A DNA stretch of 64,000 bases from Actinocrispum wychmicini (GCF_004345645.1 NZ_SLWS01000010.1:1-64000); one strand, 5' to 3'; positions 53,096-62,911 are shown, counted from the first letter of the stretch. The notes: generated by a model from the sequence alone, not told the origin. Numbers and translations are program-made.

Positions 53096-54087
53096 TGTTC
53101 GGCCTCAGCCTGAGCAGGTTCGTGGACGGTTGGTGGTTCCTGCTGCTCATCCTGGTCGGCGTGCTCGTCGCCGGGTACGTGTGGACGCAGCGCAAGCGCC
53201 GCACGAAGACCATGCGGTTCACCAACCTGGCGCTGCTGGAACGGGTGGCGCCGAAGCGCTCCCGGCGCTGGCGGCATATGCCGATCGCGCTGCTGATGGC
53301 GGCGCTCGCCCTGTTCACCATCGCGCTGGCCGGCCCGACCGCCGAGGCCAAGGTGCCGCGCAACCGGGCGACCGTGCTGCTGGTGATCGACGTGTCGCTG
53401 TCGATGGAGTCCACCGACGTCAAGCCGAACCGGCTGGAAGCCGCGCAGGCGGCCGCCCGCGCGTTCGCGCAGGGCCTCACCCCGGGCATCAACCTGGGTC
53501 TGATCTCGTTCGCCGGCACCGCGACCGTGCTCGTGTCGCCGACCACGTCCCGTCAAGGGGTGATCAAGGCCATCGACACGCTCCGGTTGGCCCAGTCCAC
53601 CGCGACCGGTGAGGCGATTTTCTCGGCGCTGCAGTCGATCGAGGGATTCTCCCAAGTCGTCGGCGGTCCGGAAGGGCCACCGCCGGCGCGCATCGTGTTG
53701 ATGAGTGACGGCAAACAAACGATTCCCACCGACAACCAGGACGACCCGCGCGGTATGTTCACCGCCGCCCGCGCGGCCTCGGACGCGAAGATCCCGGTGT
53801 CCACGATTTCGTTCGGCACCAGCACCGGCACGGTCAATATCGACGGCCGGGACACCCAGGTCCCGGTGGACGACGATTCGCTGCGTGAGGTCGCCCGGCT
53901 GTCCGGCGGCGAGTTCTACAAGGCGGCGACCGCGGACGAGCTGCGTAAGGTGTACGACACTTTGGGTGAACAAATCGGTTATGAGGTGAAAGACGCCGAT
54001 GCCAGCCGTCCATGGTTGATACTGGGCACCGTCGTGGCGGTCACCGCCGCGGCCAGTGCGCTGTTCATCGGACAGCGCCTGCCGTGA
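53095..54087 (+). CDS. VWA-domain membrane protein
   Basis: A 330-residue protein with an N-terminal pair of membrane helices (LLLILVGVLVAGYVW; AALALFTIALAGP), a VWA domain (about 90-270) with MIDAS DVSLSMES, and a C-terminal membrane helix (LILGTVVAVTAAASALFIG). It closes the moxR-DUF58-VWA unit (BatA-like). ATG 53095 is favoured because GGAGG precedes it; the frame start at 53071 is not. Confidence 0.92.
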   Translation: MFGLSLSRFVDGWWFLLLILVGVLVAGYVWTQRKRRTKTMRFTNLALLERVAPKRSRRWRHMPIALLMAALALFTIALAGPTAEAKVPRNRATVLLVIDVSLSMESTDVKPNRLEAAQAAARAFAQGLTPGINLGLISFAGTATVLVSPTTSRQGVIKAIDTLRLAQSTATGEAIFSALQSIEGFSQVVGGPEGPPPARIVLMSDGKQTIPTDNQDDPRGMFTAARAASDAKIPVSTISFGTSTGTVNIDGRDTQVPVDDDSLREVARLSGGEFYKAATADELRKVYDTLGEQIGYEVKDADASRPWLILGTVVAVTAAASALFIGQRLP

Positions 54088-54102
54088 CACGCGGGAGGGC
54101 CC

Positions 54103-54699
54103 ATGGTCGACGCCAAGGACTGGCGGGAGATGCATGAGTGGTCCGCCCAGCTGCTGAGGCGCCAGACCGGCCAGACCGTGGAGGACTGGAACCGAACCAT
54201 CCGGGAGACCGGGATCACCAACCGGGACGAACTGCAGGACTGGCTGAAGACCCGCAACATCAACGGCTACGCCCAGCAACTGCTGATCATGGAACGGTTC
54301 GGCTACCCGGAGTTCCTGCTCAAGACGGCCGAGGAACTGGTCGAGGAGCAGTTCGCCGACCGGCGGCACCTGCGTCCGGTGTTCGACGAGGTGATCGAGG
54401 CCGGTGTCGGCATCGCCCACCAGGGCCTGGTGGAGGTCCAGGCCCGCAAGACGTTCGTGGCCCTGCGGACCAGGCGCCGGAAGTTCGCGGTGGTGAAGGC
54501 GACCACCAAGACCCGGATCGACCTGGGCCTGCGGATCGTCGACATGAACAGCGGCCACCAACGGTTCGCCGCGCGCCTGCAGTCCGCCAAAGTCCTGCGC
54601 GACGACACGATGACCCACCGGATCCCGTTGACCCGGCTGGAGGACGTGGACGACGAGGTCTGCTACTGGCTCGCGGTGGCGTACGAACAGAACACCTGA
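54103..54699 (+). CDS. DUF4287/DUF5655 protein
   Basis: A 198-residue protein with an N-terminal DUF4287 (about 10-70, RQTGQTVEDWNRTIRETGIT) and a C-terminal DUF5655 (about 90-190, RKTFVALRTRRRKFAVVKAT). It is 15 bp after the VWA gene on the same strand, so it could be co-transcribed. The function is unknown; it is not part of the VWA unit in Mycobacterium. Confidence 0.8.
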   Translation: MVDAKDWREMHEWSAQLLRRQTGQTVEDWNRTIRETGITNRDELQDWLKTRNINGYAQQLLIMERFGYPEFLLKTAEELVEEQFADRRHLRPVFDEVIEAGVGIAHQGLVEVQARKTFVALRTRRRKFAVVKATTKTRIDLGLRIVDMNSGHQRFAARLQSAKVLRDDTMTHRIPLTRLEDVDDEVCYWLAVAYEQNT

Positions 54700-54753
54700 G
54701 TCCACCTGGGAACGACGGGTGACAATCGTGGGATCACGCTCGACGATGGCGGC

Positions 54754-55716
54754 ATGACTGTGCCACGTCGCAGGCTCGTGCCCACCGGGGTGTTCGTAGG
54801 TGGGCGCCGTGCGCGACGCGGGCTGCGACCTGTGGCACGTCGACAGCGGCGCCCGGTGAACTGGACGGCCATCACCTCGGCGGTGACCGTGGTGACCGCG
54901 GTCGGTGCGTTGATCTTCACCGGCCTGTCCCTCAACGCGACCCGGGACCAGGTGGGCATCGCGCAGGCGCAGAACGCCGTGGCCGAGCAAGGGCAGGTCA
55001 CCGACCGCTACAGCAAGGCCGTGGAGCAGATCGGCCAACGCGGGGACGACCACCTGCAGGTCCGGCTGGGCGGCGTCTACGCGCTGGAACGCCTGGCCCG
55101 CGACTCGCCGCGGGACCAGCCCACGATCATCGAGGTCCTCAGTGCGTTCGTCCGCACCAGCGTGGAAACCCCCGTCGAGGCCCAGGGGCCGGGCGCCGCC
55201 TGTCCGCAGCGGCCGGTCGCGCCGGACGTGCAAGCCGCCCTGACCGTCCTGGGGCGCCGTGATGCGACTCACGACGGTAACGCCCACATCGACCTGGCCA
55301 ACACCTGCCTGGACAAGGTCGACCTGACTGGCGCGAACCTGGTGGGAGCCAACCTGGTCCGCACCCACATGTCCGGCGCGGCAATGGAATTCGCCGACCT
55401 ACGGGACGCGGTCCTGACGCGCGCCAACCTCGCCGGCGCCAAACTCAGCGGTGCCAACCTGCTCAACGCCCGCCTGCTCCGGGTGGACCTGTCCAAGGCC
55501 GCTCTCGGCGAGGCGCGCCTTGAAAACGCGAACCTCATCGAGGCACTCCTGCAAGGCGCCAGTCTTTACGCCGCACATCTCAACGGCGCACTGCTGAGCG
55601 GCGCGGATCTCTCCAGAGCGGACTTCAGCGGCGCGGATCTCACCGACGTGGATCACCTGCGTGCCGTGACCGTGGAGACCCACAAGGACCAGGCGACGAT
55701 CGGCGCCTGGTGGTGA
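54754..55716 (+). CDS. Membrane-anchored pentapeptide repeat protein
   Basis: A 320-residue protein. A basic N-terminus (residues 1-35) is followed by one membrane helix (about 36-60, AITSAVTVVTAVGALIFTGL), then a linker (SKAVEQIGQRGDDHLQVRLG) and pentapeptide A(D/N)Lxx repeats (about 175-305, e.g. NLVGANLVRTHMSG, ADLSRADFSGADLTD). Such repeats form a right-handed beta helix used in protein binding, sometimes mimicking DNA. It is isolated between the DUF4287 and transporter genes. Confidence 0.85.
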   Translation: MTVPRRRLVPTGVFVGGRRARRGLRPVARRQRRPVNWTAITSAVTVVTAVGALIFTGLSLNATRDQVGIAQAQNAVAEQGQVTDRYSKAVEQIGQRGDDHLQVRLGGVYALERLARDSPRDQPTIIEVLSAFVRTSVETPVEAQGPGAACPQRPVAPDVQAALTVLGRRDATHDGNAHIDLANTCLDKVDLTGANLVGANLVRTHMSGAAMEFADLRDAVLTRANLAGAKLSGANLLNARLLRVDLSKAALGEARLENANLIEALLQGASLYAAHLNGALLSGADLSRADFSGADLTDVDHLRAVTVETHKDQATIGAWW

Positions 55717-55809
55717 CTTTCCTAAGCGGATGTTAGGAGTTGGGCACTGGTCTTGTCCGTGGCGCTGGGTGGCCGGGAGTGTGGTGGGGTCACGTGACAA
55801 GGAGGTCCG

Positions 55810-57114
55810 ATGGCAGTTGTCGCCCAGTCCGGGGAGCGCCGGGTTGTCCGGAACGTCATTCGCGGGTCGATCGGGAACCTGATCGAATGGTACGACTGGT
55901 ACGCCTACACCGCGTTCAGCATCTACTTCGCCAGCACGTTCTTTCCGTCCGGTGACCAGACCGCACAATTGCTCAACACGGCCGGGATCTTCGCGGTCGG
56001 GTTCCTCATGCGGCCGATCGGTGGATACGTGTTGGGCCGGTTCGCCGACCGGTTCGGGCGCCGGACCGCGTTGACGTTGTCCGTCACGCTGATGGCGCTC
56101 GGGTCGTTGATCATCACGGTCACTCCCGGGTACGGGACCATCGGGGTGGCCGCGCCGGTCATTCTGGTGATCGCCCGGTTGTTGCAGGGGCTTTCGGTCG
56201 GTGGGGAGTACGCCACCTCCGCCACCTATCTGTCCGAAGTGGCCAGCCGGGGGAAACGCGGCTACTACTCGAGCTTCCAGTACGTCACCCTCATCTCCGG
56301 GCAGCTCATCGCGTTGGCCCTGCAGATCGTGTTGCAGCAGGTGTTGACCGACCATCAGCTGACCACCTGGGGATGGCGGATCGCGTTCGGGGTCGGCGCG
56401 GTCGGCGCGGTCGCCGTCATGTGGTTGCGCCGCACCATGGACGAGTCCGAGAGCTTCCAGAACCGGACCAGGACTGCGGAGGACGGCACGCTGCGGCTGC
56501 TGCTCAAGTACCCGAAGGAATGCCTGATCGTGTTCGGGCTGACCCTGGGCGGCACGGTCGCGTTCTACACGTACACCACCTACCTGCAGAAGTTCATGGT
56601 CAACACCAGCCACATCGACAAGACCACGGTCACCTGGATCAACTTCATCGCGCTGGCCGTGTTCATGGGCATCCAGCCGCTCGCCGGCAAACTGTCCGAC
56701 CGGGTCGGCCGACGTCCGCTGTTGATGTTCTTCGGGATCGCCGGCACCGTCGTCACCGTGCCGCTGCTGACCCTGCTGTCGCACACGAAGAACCCGGTCG
56801 TGGCGTTCCTGCTGATGACGGTCGCCTTGTCGATCGTCACCGGGTACACGTCGATCAACGCGATCGTGAAGGCCGAACTGTTCCCGACCGGGATCCGCGC
56901 GTTGGGGGTGGGGTTGCCGTACGGGCTGACCGTCGCCATATTCGGGGGGACGGCGGAGTACGTCGCGCTCGGGTTGAAGCAGGCTGGGGTCGAGACACTG
57001 TTCTACTGGTACGTGTCGGCGTGCATCCTGGTTTCGCTCGTCGTGTACTGGACGATGCGCGAGACTTCTTCTGCATCGGAGTTGGAACATGAGGGTGCTG
57101 CTCGTCGAGGATGA
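55810..57114 (+). CDS. MHS-family (metabolite:H+ symporter) transporter
   Basis: A 434-residue MFS permease with 12 membrane helices. The family signature GNLIEWYDWYAYTAFSIYFA, loop GRFADRFGRRTALTLS and LSVGGEYATSATYLSEV mark the MHS group (alpha-ketoglutarate, citrate, proline/betaine carriers). AAGGAGG precedes the ATG. Its 3' end overlaps the response-regulator gene by 26 bp, so the transporter is part of the same operon. Confidence 0.9.
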   Translation: MAVVAQSGERRVVRNVIRGSIGNLIEWYDWYAYTAFSIYFASTFFPSGDQTAQLLNTAGIFAVGFLMRPIGGYVLGRFADRFGRRTALTLSVTLMALGSLIITVTPGYGTIGVAAPVILVIARLLQGLSVGGEYATSATYLSEVASRGKRGYYSSFQYVTLISGQLIALALQIVLQQVLTDHQLTTWGWRIAFGVGAVGAVAVMWLRRTMDESESFQNRTRTAEDGTLRLLLKYPKECLIVFGLTLGGTVAFYTYTTYLQKFMVNTSHIDKTTVTWINFIALAVFMGIQPLAGKLSDRVGRRPLLMFFGIAGTVVTVPLLTLLSHTKNPVVAFLLMTVALSIVTGYTSINAIVKAELFPTGIRALGVGLPYGLTVAIFGGTAEYVALGLKQAGVETLFYWYVSACILVSLVVYWTMRETSSASELEHEGAARRG

Positions 57115-57751
57115 CGACGGTGTGGGTGACGCGCTGACCGAGGCGCTGGCCGCGCGTGGGCACGTGCCGACCAGGGTGACCAGGGGCGCGGACGCGTTGA
57201 CCAGGCATCAGGGCGTCGACGTGGTGCTGCTGGACCTCGGGTTGCCCGACCACGACGGCATGGACGTGCTGCGGATGCTCAAGGCCATCGCGGACGTGCC
57301 GATCCTCGTGCTCACCGCGCGCGGTGACGAACGGTCAGTGGTCCGCGGGCTGAAGATCGGCGCGGACGACTACATGGTCAAGCCGGTCCGGCTGGCCGAA
57401 CTGCTGGCGAGGATGGACACCATCACCCGGCGGGCCGCCCAGGCCCAGGAGGAACACCACACGAGGGTGGTGCGGGTGTCCGATGTGGAGATCGACCTCG
57501 GCGCGCGGCGGGTCACCGCGGGCGACCGGGTCGTGCCGTTGACCACGATGGAGTTCAACCTGCTCGCGGTGCTGGCCGGCCAGGCCGGCACCGCGGTCAG
57601 CCGGCAGACGTTGATGTTCGAGGTGTGGGGCAACGTGGGCGTCGGGCTGTCCCGCGCGTTGGACGTGCACGTCGCGTCGCTGCGTGGCAAGCTCGACCGG
57701 CCCGGCCTGTTGACCACCATCCGGGGCTTCGGATACCGGCTGGACGGCTGA
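57089..57751 (+). CDS. OmpR-family response regulator
   Basis: A 220-residue regulator with receiver (acidic pair EDDD at 7-10, phosphoacceptor Asp49 in VVLLDLGLPDHDG, Lys near residue 100) and a C-terminal winged helix (TTMEFNLLAVLAGQAGTAVS). It is followed after one base by its histidine kinase. Confidence 0.92.
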   Translation: MRVLLVEDDDGVGDALTEALAARGHVPTRVTRGADALTRHQGVDVVLLDLGLPDHDGMDVLRMLKAIADVPILVLTARGDERSVVRGLKIGADDYMVKPVRLAELLARMDTITRRAAQAQEEHHTRVVRVSDVEIDLGARRVTAGDRVVPLTTMEFNLLAVLAGQAGTAVSRQTLMFEVWGNVGVGLSRALDVHVASLRGKLDRPGLLTTIRGFGYRLDG

Positions 57752-57752
57752 C

Positions 57753-59126
57753 GTGCGGACACGCCTGCTGGTGGTGCTGCTCGTGCTGTCCGCCGCCGCC
57801 GTCGCCGCGTTCGCCGGGCCGCTGCTGGCGAGCACGGCGTCGACCCGCACCCAGGCGCTGGTGATCGAACGGACCAGCGAGATGGACCGGTTCGCCGCGC
57901 TGGCCCAACAGGCCGGCGAATCCGGCGACCTCGGGCAACTGGCGTCAGAGGTGCAGGCGTACAGCAACCTGTACGGCGAAGCTGTGCTCGTCGTGGACGC
58001 GCGGCGCACGCAGCTCGTCGCGGCGGGCGGTCTGAGCGCGGACGACCCCGCGCTGGAGCCGTTGATCGACGGGGCGCTGCGTAACCAGCCAGGTCCGGAG
58101 GTCGCCGAACTGCGGCCTTGGTCCAGCGGATATGTGCTGCTGACGCGTCCGGTCGGCGCGGGCACGCGGGTCGCGGGCGCCGTGGTGATGCGCGCGTCCG
58201 TCTCGGCCGCCGCCGCGGCCGTGGCGCAGGACTGGTTGGTGATCGTGCTGGGGGCGTTGGTCGCGGCGTTCCTGTTCGTGCTGCTGGCTTTTGTGCTGTC
58301 CCGATGGGTACTGAAGCCGTTGGCGCAGTTGGAACACGGCGTGCGCGCACTGGCCGCGGGGAGGCGGCGGACGCACGTGCCCGCGAAGGCGGGGCCGAAG
58401 GAGCTGCGGACGTTGGGGGCGTCGTTCAACCGTATGTCCGACGCGGTCGACGAGGCCGCCGAGCAGCAACGACGGCTCGTGGCGGACGCGTCCCACCAGA
58501 TGCGCAACCCGATGGCGGCGTTGCGGCTGCGGGTGGACTCGCTGGCCGACCAGGTGACGCCGGCCGGGACGACCACCTACCGCGGCTGCGTGACCGAGGT
58601 CGAACGGATGGAGTCGTTGCTGGACGGCCTGTTCGCGCTGGCCACCGCGGAGAACGTGCGGCTGGCCGACGACTCCGGGTGTGATGTGGCGGCCCTGCTG
58701 TGGGAGCGTGCCGACGCGTGGAAGGCGTCCGCCGAGGCCGCCGGGGTCGACATCCCGCAGGTGTCCATTATGGACGAAGCGCGGGTCGCGATGCCCGAGG
58801 GCGAACTGGCGCAGGTGCTGGACGTGTTGCTGGACAACGCGATCAAGTACGCGGGCCGGGGCGCGCGGGTGGCGATGACCGCACGGGTGGAGAACGGGAC
58901 GGCGACGATCACGGTCTCGGACAGTGGTCCGGGTCTGCCGCCGGAGGACCGCGCGCGTGCCACCCAACGGTTCTGGCGGTCCGCGCGGGCCGGCGCGGGC
59001 GGCACCGGTCTCGGGCTGGCGATCGCCGAACGGCTGGTCACCGCCCGGGGCGGGAAGATCGCGATCGGGGCCGCGCACCCGCACGGCCTCGTGGTGCACG
59101 TGTCGCTGCCGGTGGAGGCGCCGTGA
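57753..59126 (+). CDS. Sensor histidine kinase
   Basis: A 457-residue membrane kinase: N-terminal helix (about 5-25), extracytoplasmic sensor (about 26-155), second helix (WLVIVLGALVAAFLFVLLAF), HAMP, HisKA with the phospho-His near residue 248 in DASHQMRNPMAALRLR, and HATPase with DNAIKYA and GTGLGLAIAERL. It is coupled to the TAXI gene by a 4-bp overlap (GTGA). Confidence 0.92.
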   Translation: MRTRLLVVLLVLSAAAVAAFAGPLLASTASTRTQALVIERTSEMDRFAALAQQAGESGDLGQLASEVQAYSNLYGEAVLVVDARRTQLVAAGGLSADDPALEPLIDGALRNQPGPEVAELRPWSSGYVLLTRPVGAGTRVAGAVVMRASVSAAAAAVAQDWLVIVLGALVAAFLFVLLAFVLSRWVLKPLAQLEHGVRALAAGRRRTHVPAKAGPKELRTLGASFNRMSDAVDEAAEQQRRLVADASHQMRNPMAALRLRVDSLADQVTPAGTTTYRGCVTEVERMESLLDGLFALATAENVRLADDSGCDVAALLWERADAWKASAEAAGVDIPQVSIMDEARVAMPEGELAQVLDVLLDNAIKYAGRGARVAMTARVENGTATITVSDSGPGLPPEDRARATQRFWRSARAGAGGTGLGLAIAERLVTARGGKIAIGAAHPHGLVVHVSLPVEAP

Positions 59127-60061
59127 CCATGAGAAGCTTGATCACCAGAAGGTCACTGCTGCTCAGCGTGCCCGCGCTGGTCGCGTGCGGCGCCGGCGAC
59201 GACCGTTCGCTCACGGTCGCGGCCGGCGAGGAAGGCGGCTTCTACCTCGCCTTCGCCAAGCTCCTGGCCGATCAGGTCAACCAGGCGGACGTCGGGCTGC
59301 GCTGCACGGCCGCCGCGACCGAGGCCAGCGTCGAGAACCTGGGCATGCTCAGCACCGGCAAGGCCGACCTGGCGCTCGTCCTTGCCGACACCGCCCTGAC
59401 GGCGATCGCCGGTGGCCGTCCCTTCACGACACCCGTGCCGTTGCTGGCACTTGGCCGGGTGTACGAGAACTACATGCAGCTCGTGGTGCGAAAGGATGGT
59501 CCCGTTCGGACAGTCGCGGACCTGGCCGGACGTACAGTGTCGTTCGGCGCCGCCGGATCGGGCGCCGCTTTGTTCGGCGAGCGGCTGCTGGCCGCGTCCG
59601 GCAGCCGGCCCCAGGTGGAGCACCTCCCGCTGGCCGACGCGGTCGCCGCGCTCACCGCCCGGCGGATCGACGCGCTGCTCTGGTCGGGTGGGCTGCCCAC
59701 GCCGGCCCTGGCCGACCTGGACAGCCGGATCGGCATCCTGCTGGTGTCCCTCGAGGACGTCACCCAGAAGCTGCGGCTGGCCTACGGCCCGGTTTACGAG
59801 TCGGTCCTGGTGCCGCCTGGCGCGTACCAGCAGGTGCGGGACATCCGCACCGCCGGCGTGGCCAACCTGCTGGTCTGCACCCCGAACCTGCCCGACGACG
59901 TGGCCGGGTCGGTGGTGTCCGTGCTGGTCAAGCGGGCCGCGCAGCTCGTGCCCCAGCAGGCCGTCGGCACCCAGTTCCTGGACCCCAGGACGCTGATCGG
60001 TACGGTCGGCGTCCCCCTGCACCCGGGCGCCGCGGCCCGGTACCGGCAACTGCACGGGTGA
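59123..60061 (+). CDS. TAXI-family solute-binding lipoprotein (TRAP type)
   Basis: A 312-residue TAXI protein with a twin-arginine-like and lipobox signal (TRRSLLL ... LVAC) and the family pattern GGFYLAFAKLLADQVNQADV ... ADLAGRTVSFGAAGSG. TAXI proteins bind dicarboxylates or glutamate and normally work with a fused TRAP permease (TctA/DctM type). No such permease is next to it. It is co-translated with the histidine kinase, so it may be the sensor's binding partner. The start GTG 59123 is chosen over ATG 59129 (GGAGG fits either). Confidence 0.85.
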   Translation: MTMRSLITRRSLLLSVPALVACGAGDDRSLTVAAGEEGGFYLAFAKLLADQVNQADVGLRCTAAATEASVENLGMLSTGKADLALVLADTALTAIAGGRPFTTPVPLLALGRVYENYMQLVVRKDGPVRTVADLAGRTVSFGAAGSGAALFGERLLAASGSRPQVEHLPLADAVAALTARRIDALLWSGGLPTPALADLDSRIGILLVSLEDVTQKLRLAYGPVYESVLVPPGAYQQVRDIRTAGVANLLVCTPNLPDDVAGSVVSVLVKRAAQLVPQQAVGTQFLDPRTLIGTVGVPLHPGAAARYRQLHG

Positions 60062-60145
60062 TGTTTGATGGTTTCAACGTGCCGAAAACGGGCATTCCTG
60101 AGACCGTAGGAACCAGTTGCGGTCCGTATCCCAGGAGCGTGTGGC

Positions 60146-60421
60146 ATGACGATCCAATCGGTCATAGGCGCGATCGTGATCGGCCTGATCATCGGTGCGC
60201 TGGCCCGGCTGATCCTGCCCGGCAAGCAGAACATCCCCATCTGGCTAACCATCGTGGTCGGCGTCGTCGCCGCGTTCATCGGCACCGGGATCGCCCGGTG
60301 GCTGCATGTCGCGGACACCAAGGGCATCGACTGGATCGAGCTGTTGCTCCAGTTGGGCACCGCCGTCGTCCTGGTCGGCATCGTCGGCGGCCTGTACGGC
60401 AGCAGAAAGTCGCATCAATGA
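60146..60421 (+). CDS. GlsB/YeaQ/YmgE-family (transglycosylase-associated) membrane protein
   Basis: A 91-residue protein with three hydrophobic segments and the YeaQ/GlsB pattern GALARLILPGKQ. Members are small inner-membrane stress proteins. AGGAG precedes its ATG. It ends at a strong bidirectional terminator. Confidence 0.85.
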   Translation: MTIQSVIGAIVIGLIIGALARLILPGKQNIPIWLTIVVGVVAAFIGTGIARWLHVADTKGIDWIELLLQLGTAVVLVGIVGGLYGSRKSHQ

Positions 60422-60424
60422 GGC

Positions 60425-60457
60425 AGGCGGCCCGCCCGGACTCCGGGCGGGCCGCCT
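60425..60457. terminator. Strong bidirectional terminator
   Basis: AGGCGGCCCGCCCGG-act-CCGGGCGGGCCGCCT gives a perfect 15-bp stem in the gap between the convergent YeaQ-type and FtsX-type genes. Confidence 0.85.
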
Positions 60458-60469
60458 GATCTCGTAACG

Positions 60470-62911
60470 CTACGGGGCCACGACGGTGTCCACCGGTCGT
60501 TGCCTGGTGGCGATCCAGGCTGGCACGAGGGTGGCCGCCATGGTGAGCAGACCGACCGCCCCGGCCACCACCAGGAAGATCCACAGTGGACCGTCCGGGA
60601 GCACCGAACCCCGGGCGGAGATGGCGAACGGCACCAGCGAGCCGGCCGAGATCGCGGTGCCGAGCACCAGGCCGGTGACCGCGATCAGCGCGCCCTCCAC
60701 GCCGGCCATCCGCATCACCTGACCGCGCCGGGCGCCGGACAGCCGCAGCAGCCCGAACTCGCGGCGCCGGTCCGCGGTCTCCACCACCAGGGTGTTGATC
60801 ACGGTGATCGCCGTGTACAGCACGATCAGCCCGGCCAGCAGGTAGTTGATCCACGCGCTGGTCCGCTGGTCCTCGGCGTAACTCGCGGTCAGCACCGACC
60901 GGTCCACCACCTGCGCGTTCGGGACGTGCACGTTGGCGGCGGAGCCGCGGGCCATGATCCGGGTGGCCGCGCCGGTGTCGGTGTGCTCGGCGACGAGCTG
61001 CGCCGGGAGCAGCGCGGTCTCGAACGCCTGGTCCTCGTTGAGCAGGGCCACGATCCTGGTGTCGACCGTCCGGCCGTCCCCGAACCGCATGGTGACCGTG
61101 TCGCCGATGCCCCGCTTCATCGCCTCCGCGTGCCTGGCGGGCAGCGCGACTGTGTTGCCGGTCAACGAGTCCAGCGACCCGGAGGCGAGGTCGACCGCGG
61201 TCAGCGCGGACGCGCCGGAGGCCGTGACGCCCTGCAGCGCCAGGCCGTCGTCACCCTGCTTCGAGTCGTACGGCGCGTCCACGTAGCCCGTGCTGGTCAC
61301 CCACGCCGAGGCCGCGGTGACTCCCGGCGTGGCCCGCAGCTGCGCCACGACGTCGGGGGAGAAGCCGCCAGACGTCGACTGCAGCACGAAGTCCGCCCGC
61401 AGGCTCCGGTCGTACGCCTCCTGAGAGGCTTTGACGGACGTGGTCTGGATGTAGATCTGCGCCAGGGCGAACCCGGAGGCGAGCATCACCGGCGCGATCG
61501 CCGCGGCCAGCTGGATCCGGCGGACCTTGGCGTTGCTCAACGCCAGCGACCCGGGGACCGACGACAGCGCACGGACCGGCCACTTCAGCACGGCCAGGAC
61601 CACCCGGCTGACACCGGGAGCGAGCAGGGAGAAGGCGAACGCCCACAACAGCACTGCCGGGCCCGCGGTGGACGCGGCGATCGGGCCGTGCATGGCCGTG
61701 ACCGTGACGATCGCCAACGCGAGCCCACCCAGGCAGCACAACGTTCCCGCGATGGCCCGGAACGGCGTGAGCCACTTGCGCTGCACGGCGGCCTCGGCGA
61801 GCGCCTCGGTCGGTCGGGTCTGTGCGGCGCGTCGGGCCGCCGCCATGGCCGCGACCTGGGACGTGAGGATGGCGGCGCCGACCCCGACGACCGACGGGAT
61901 CCAGCCCTGGTGGAACTCGATCACCGAGTCGACCACGCCCTTGCCGGCGAACTGCGTGAACAGCCACCGGCCCACCAGCGAGCCCGGGATCCACGCCGCC
62001 GCCGTCGCCAGCACCGACAGCACCAGGGCCTCGAAGAACACCATCCGCCGGACCTGCCGCGGCGTCGTCCCGATCGCCCGCAGCAGCGCGATCTCCCGTT
62101 TGCGCTGGCGGATCGACAGGCCGAGGGTGCTGGCGACGACCATCATCAGGACCATCACGGCGAACCCGCCGAACACGCCGGCGATCGTGATCAGCAGCTC
62201 GCTGCTCTTCAACGCCGCCGGGTACTCCGCCGCGCCGCGGTCCTCACCGGTCAGCGCCGAGACCGTGAACGTCTTCTTGATCTGTGACGCCAGGTCGGAC
62301 ACGTCCGTGCCGTTGGTCACCGTCAGCCCGATCGACGTCAGCTTGCCCAGCCGGGTCGCGTCCGACGCGGCGAAGTAGATCCCGTCCTGGGGGAAGACCC
62401 CGGACACGGTGTACTGCCGCGTCTCGCCGCGCACCGAGATCGACACCTGGTCGCCGACCTGGCCGGACCCCAGCACGACCTGCCCGGCCCGCGGTTCGGC
62501 GCCGGTCAACGACCCCTGCGCCAGCTGGGCCGACTCCCAGCCGTGCCCGGTCGTCGACGTCCCGTTGACGTACGCCGGGAACGACACGTCCCCGACCGCA
62601 CGGGCCACGCCGGAGACCCCGGCCAGCTTCCCGACCAGCCCGGGGTCGAGCGCGACCTGCTCGGACAGCAACGCCCTCTCGGTGTCCTCCTCCTCGTCGG
62701 CGGGGTCGCGCTTCGGCAGCTCGTAGTGCCGGTCACCGGTCACCACGATGTCCGCGCCGGCGAACCGGTGCGTCGGAATGGCCGTCCTGATGCCGGTCTC
62801 CATCAGCCCACCGCACGCCATCACGATCATCGCGCCGAGGAACAACGCGATGAACGTGGCGACGAAACCCCCCTTGCGGTAGCGCAGCGTCCGCAACGTC
62901 AGGCGCACCAT
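60470..62911 (-). CDS. FtsX/MacB-type ABC transporter permease
   Basis: An 813-residue permease with an N-terminal helix, a large extracytoplasmic domain, three helices at about 235-365, a second copy of the same arrangement after 420 and C-terminal FtsX-like helices (LLAGLIVLYTAITVINTLVV, MAATLVPAWIATRQRPVDTV). It would pair with a LolD-type ATPase, but none is next to it in this window. Export of lipid or peptide is likely. Confidence 0.87.
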   Translation of the reverse strand: MVRLTLRTLRYRKGGFVATFIALFLGAMIVMACGGLMETGIRTAIPTHRFAGADIVVTGDRHYELPKRDPADEEEDTERALLSEQVALDPGLVGKLAGVSGVARAVGDVSFPAYVNGTSTTGHGWESAQLAQGSLTGAEPRAGQVVLGSGQVGDQVSISVRGETRQYTVSGVFPQDGIYFAASDATRLGKLTSIGLTVTNGTDVSDLASQIKKTFTVSALTGEDRGAAEYPAALKSSELLITIAGVFGGFAVMVLMMVVASTLGLSIRQRKREIALLRAIGTTPRQVRRMVFFEALVLSVLATAAAWIPGSLVGRWLFTQFAGKGVVDSVIEFHQGWIPSVVGVGAAILTSQVAAMAAARRAAQTRPTEALAEAAVQRKWLTPFRAIAGTLCCLGGLALAIVTVTAMHGPIAASTAGPAVLLWAFAFSLLAPGVSRVVLAVLKWPVRALSSVPGSLALSNAKVRRIQLAAAIAPVMLASGFALAQIYIQTTSVKASQEAYDRSLRADFVLQSTSGGFSPDVVAQLRATPGVTAASAWVTSTGYVDAPYDSKQGDDGLALQGVTASGASALTAVDLASGSLDSLTGNTVALPARHAEAMKRGIGDTVTMRFGDGRTVDTRIVALLNEDQAFETALLPAQLVAEHTDTGAATRIMARGSAANVHVPNAQVVDRSVLTASYAEDQRTSAWINYLLAGLIVLYTAITVINTLVVETADRRREFGLLRLSGARRGQVMRMAGVEGALIAVTGLVLGTAISAGSLVPFAISARGSVLPDGPLWIFLVVAGAVGLLTMAATLVPAWIATRQRPVDTVVAP

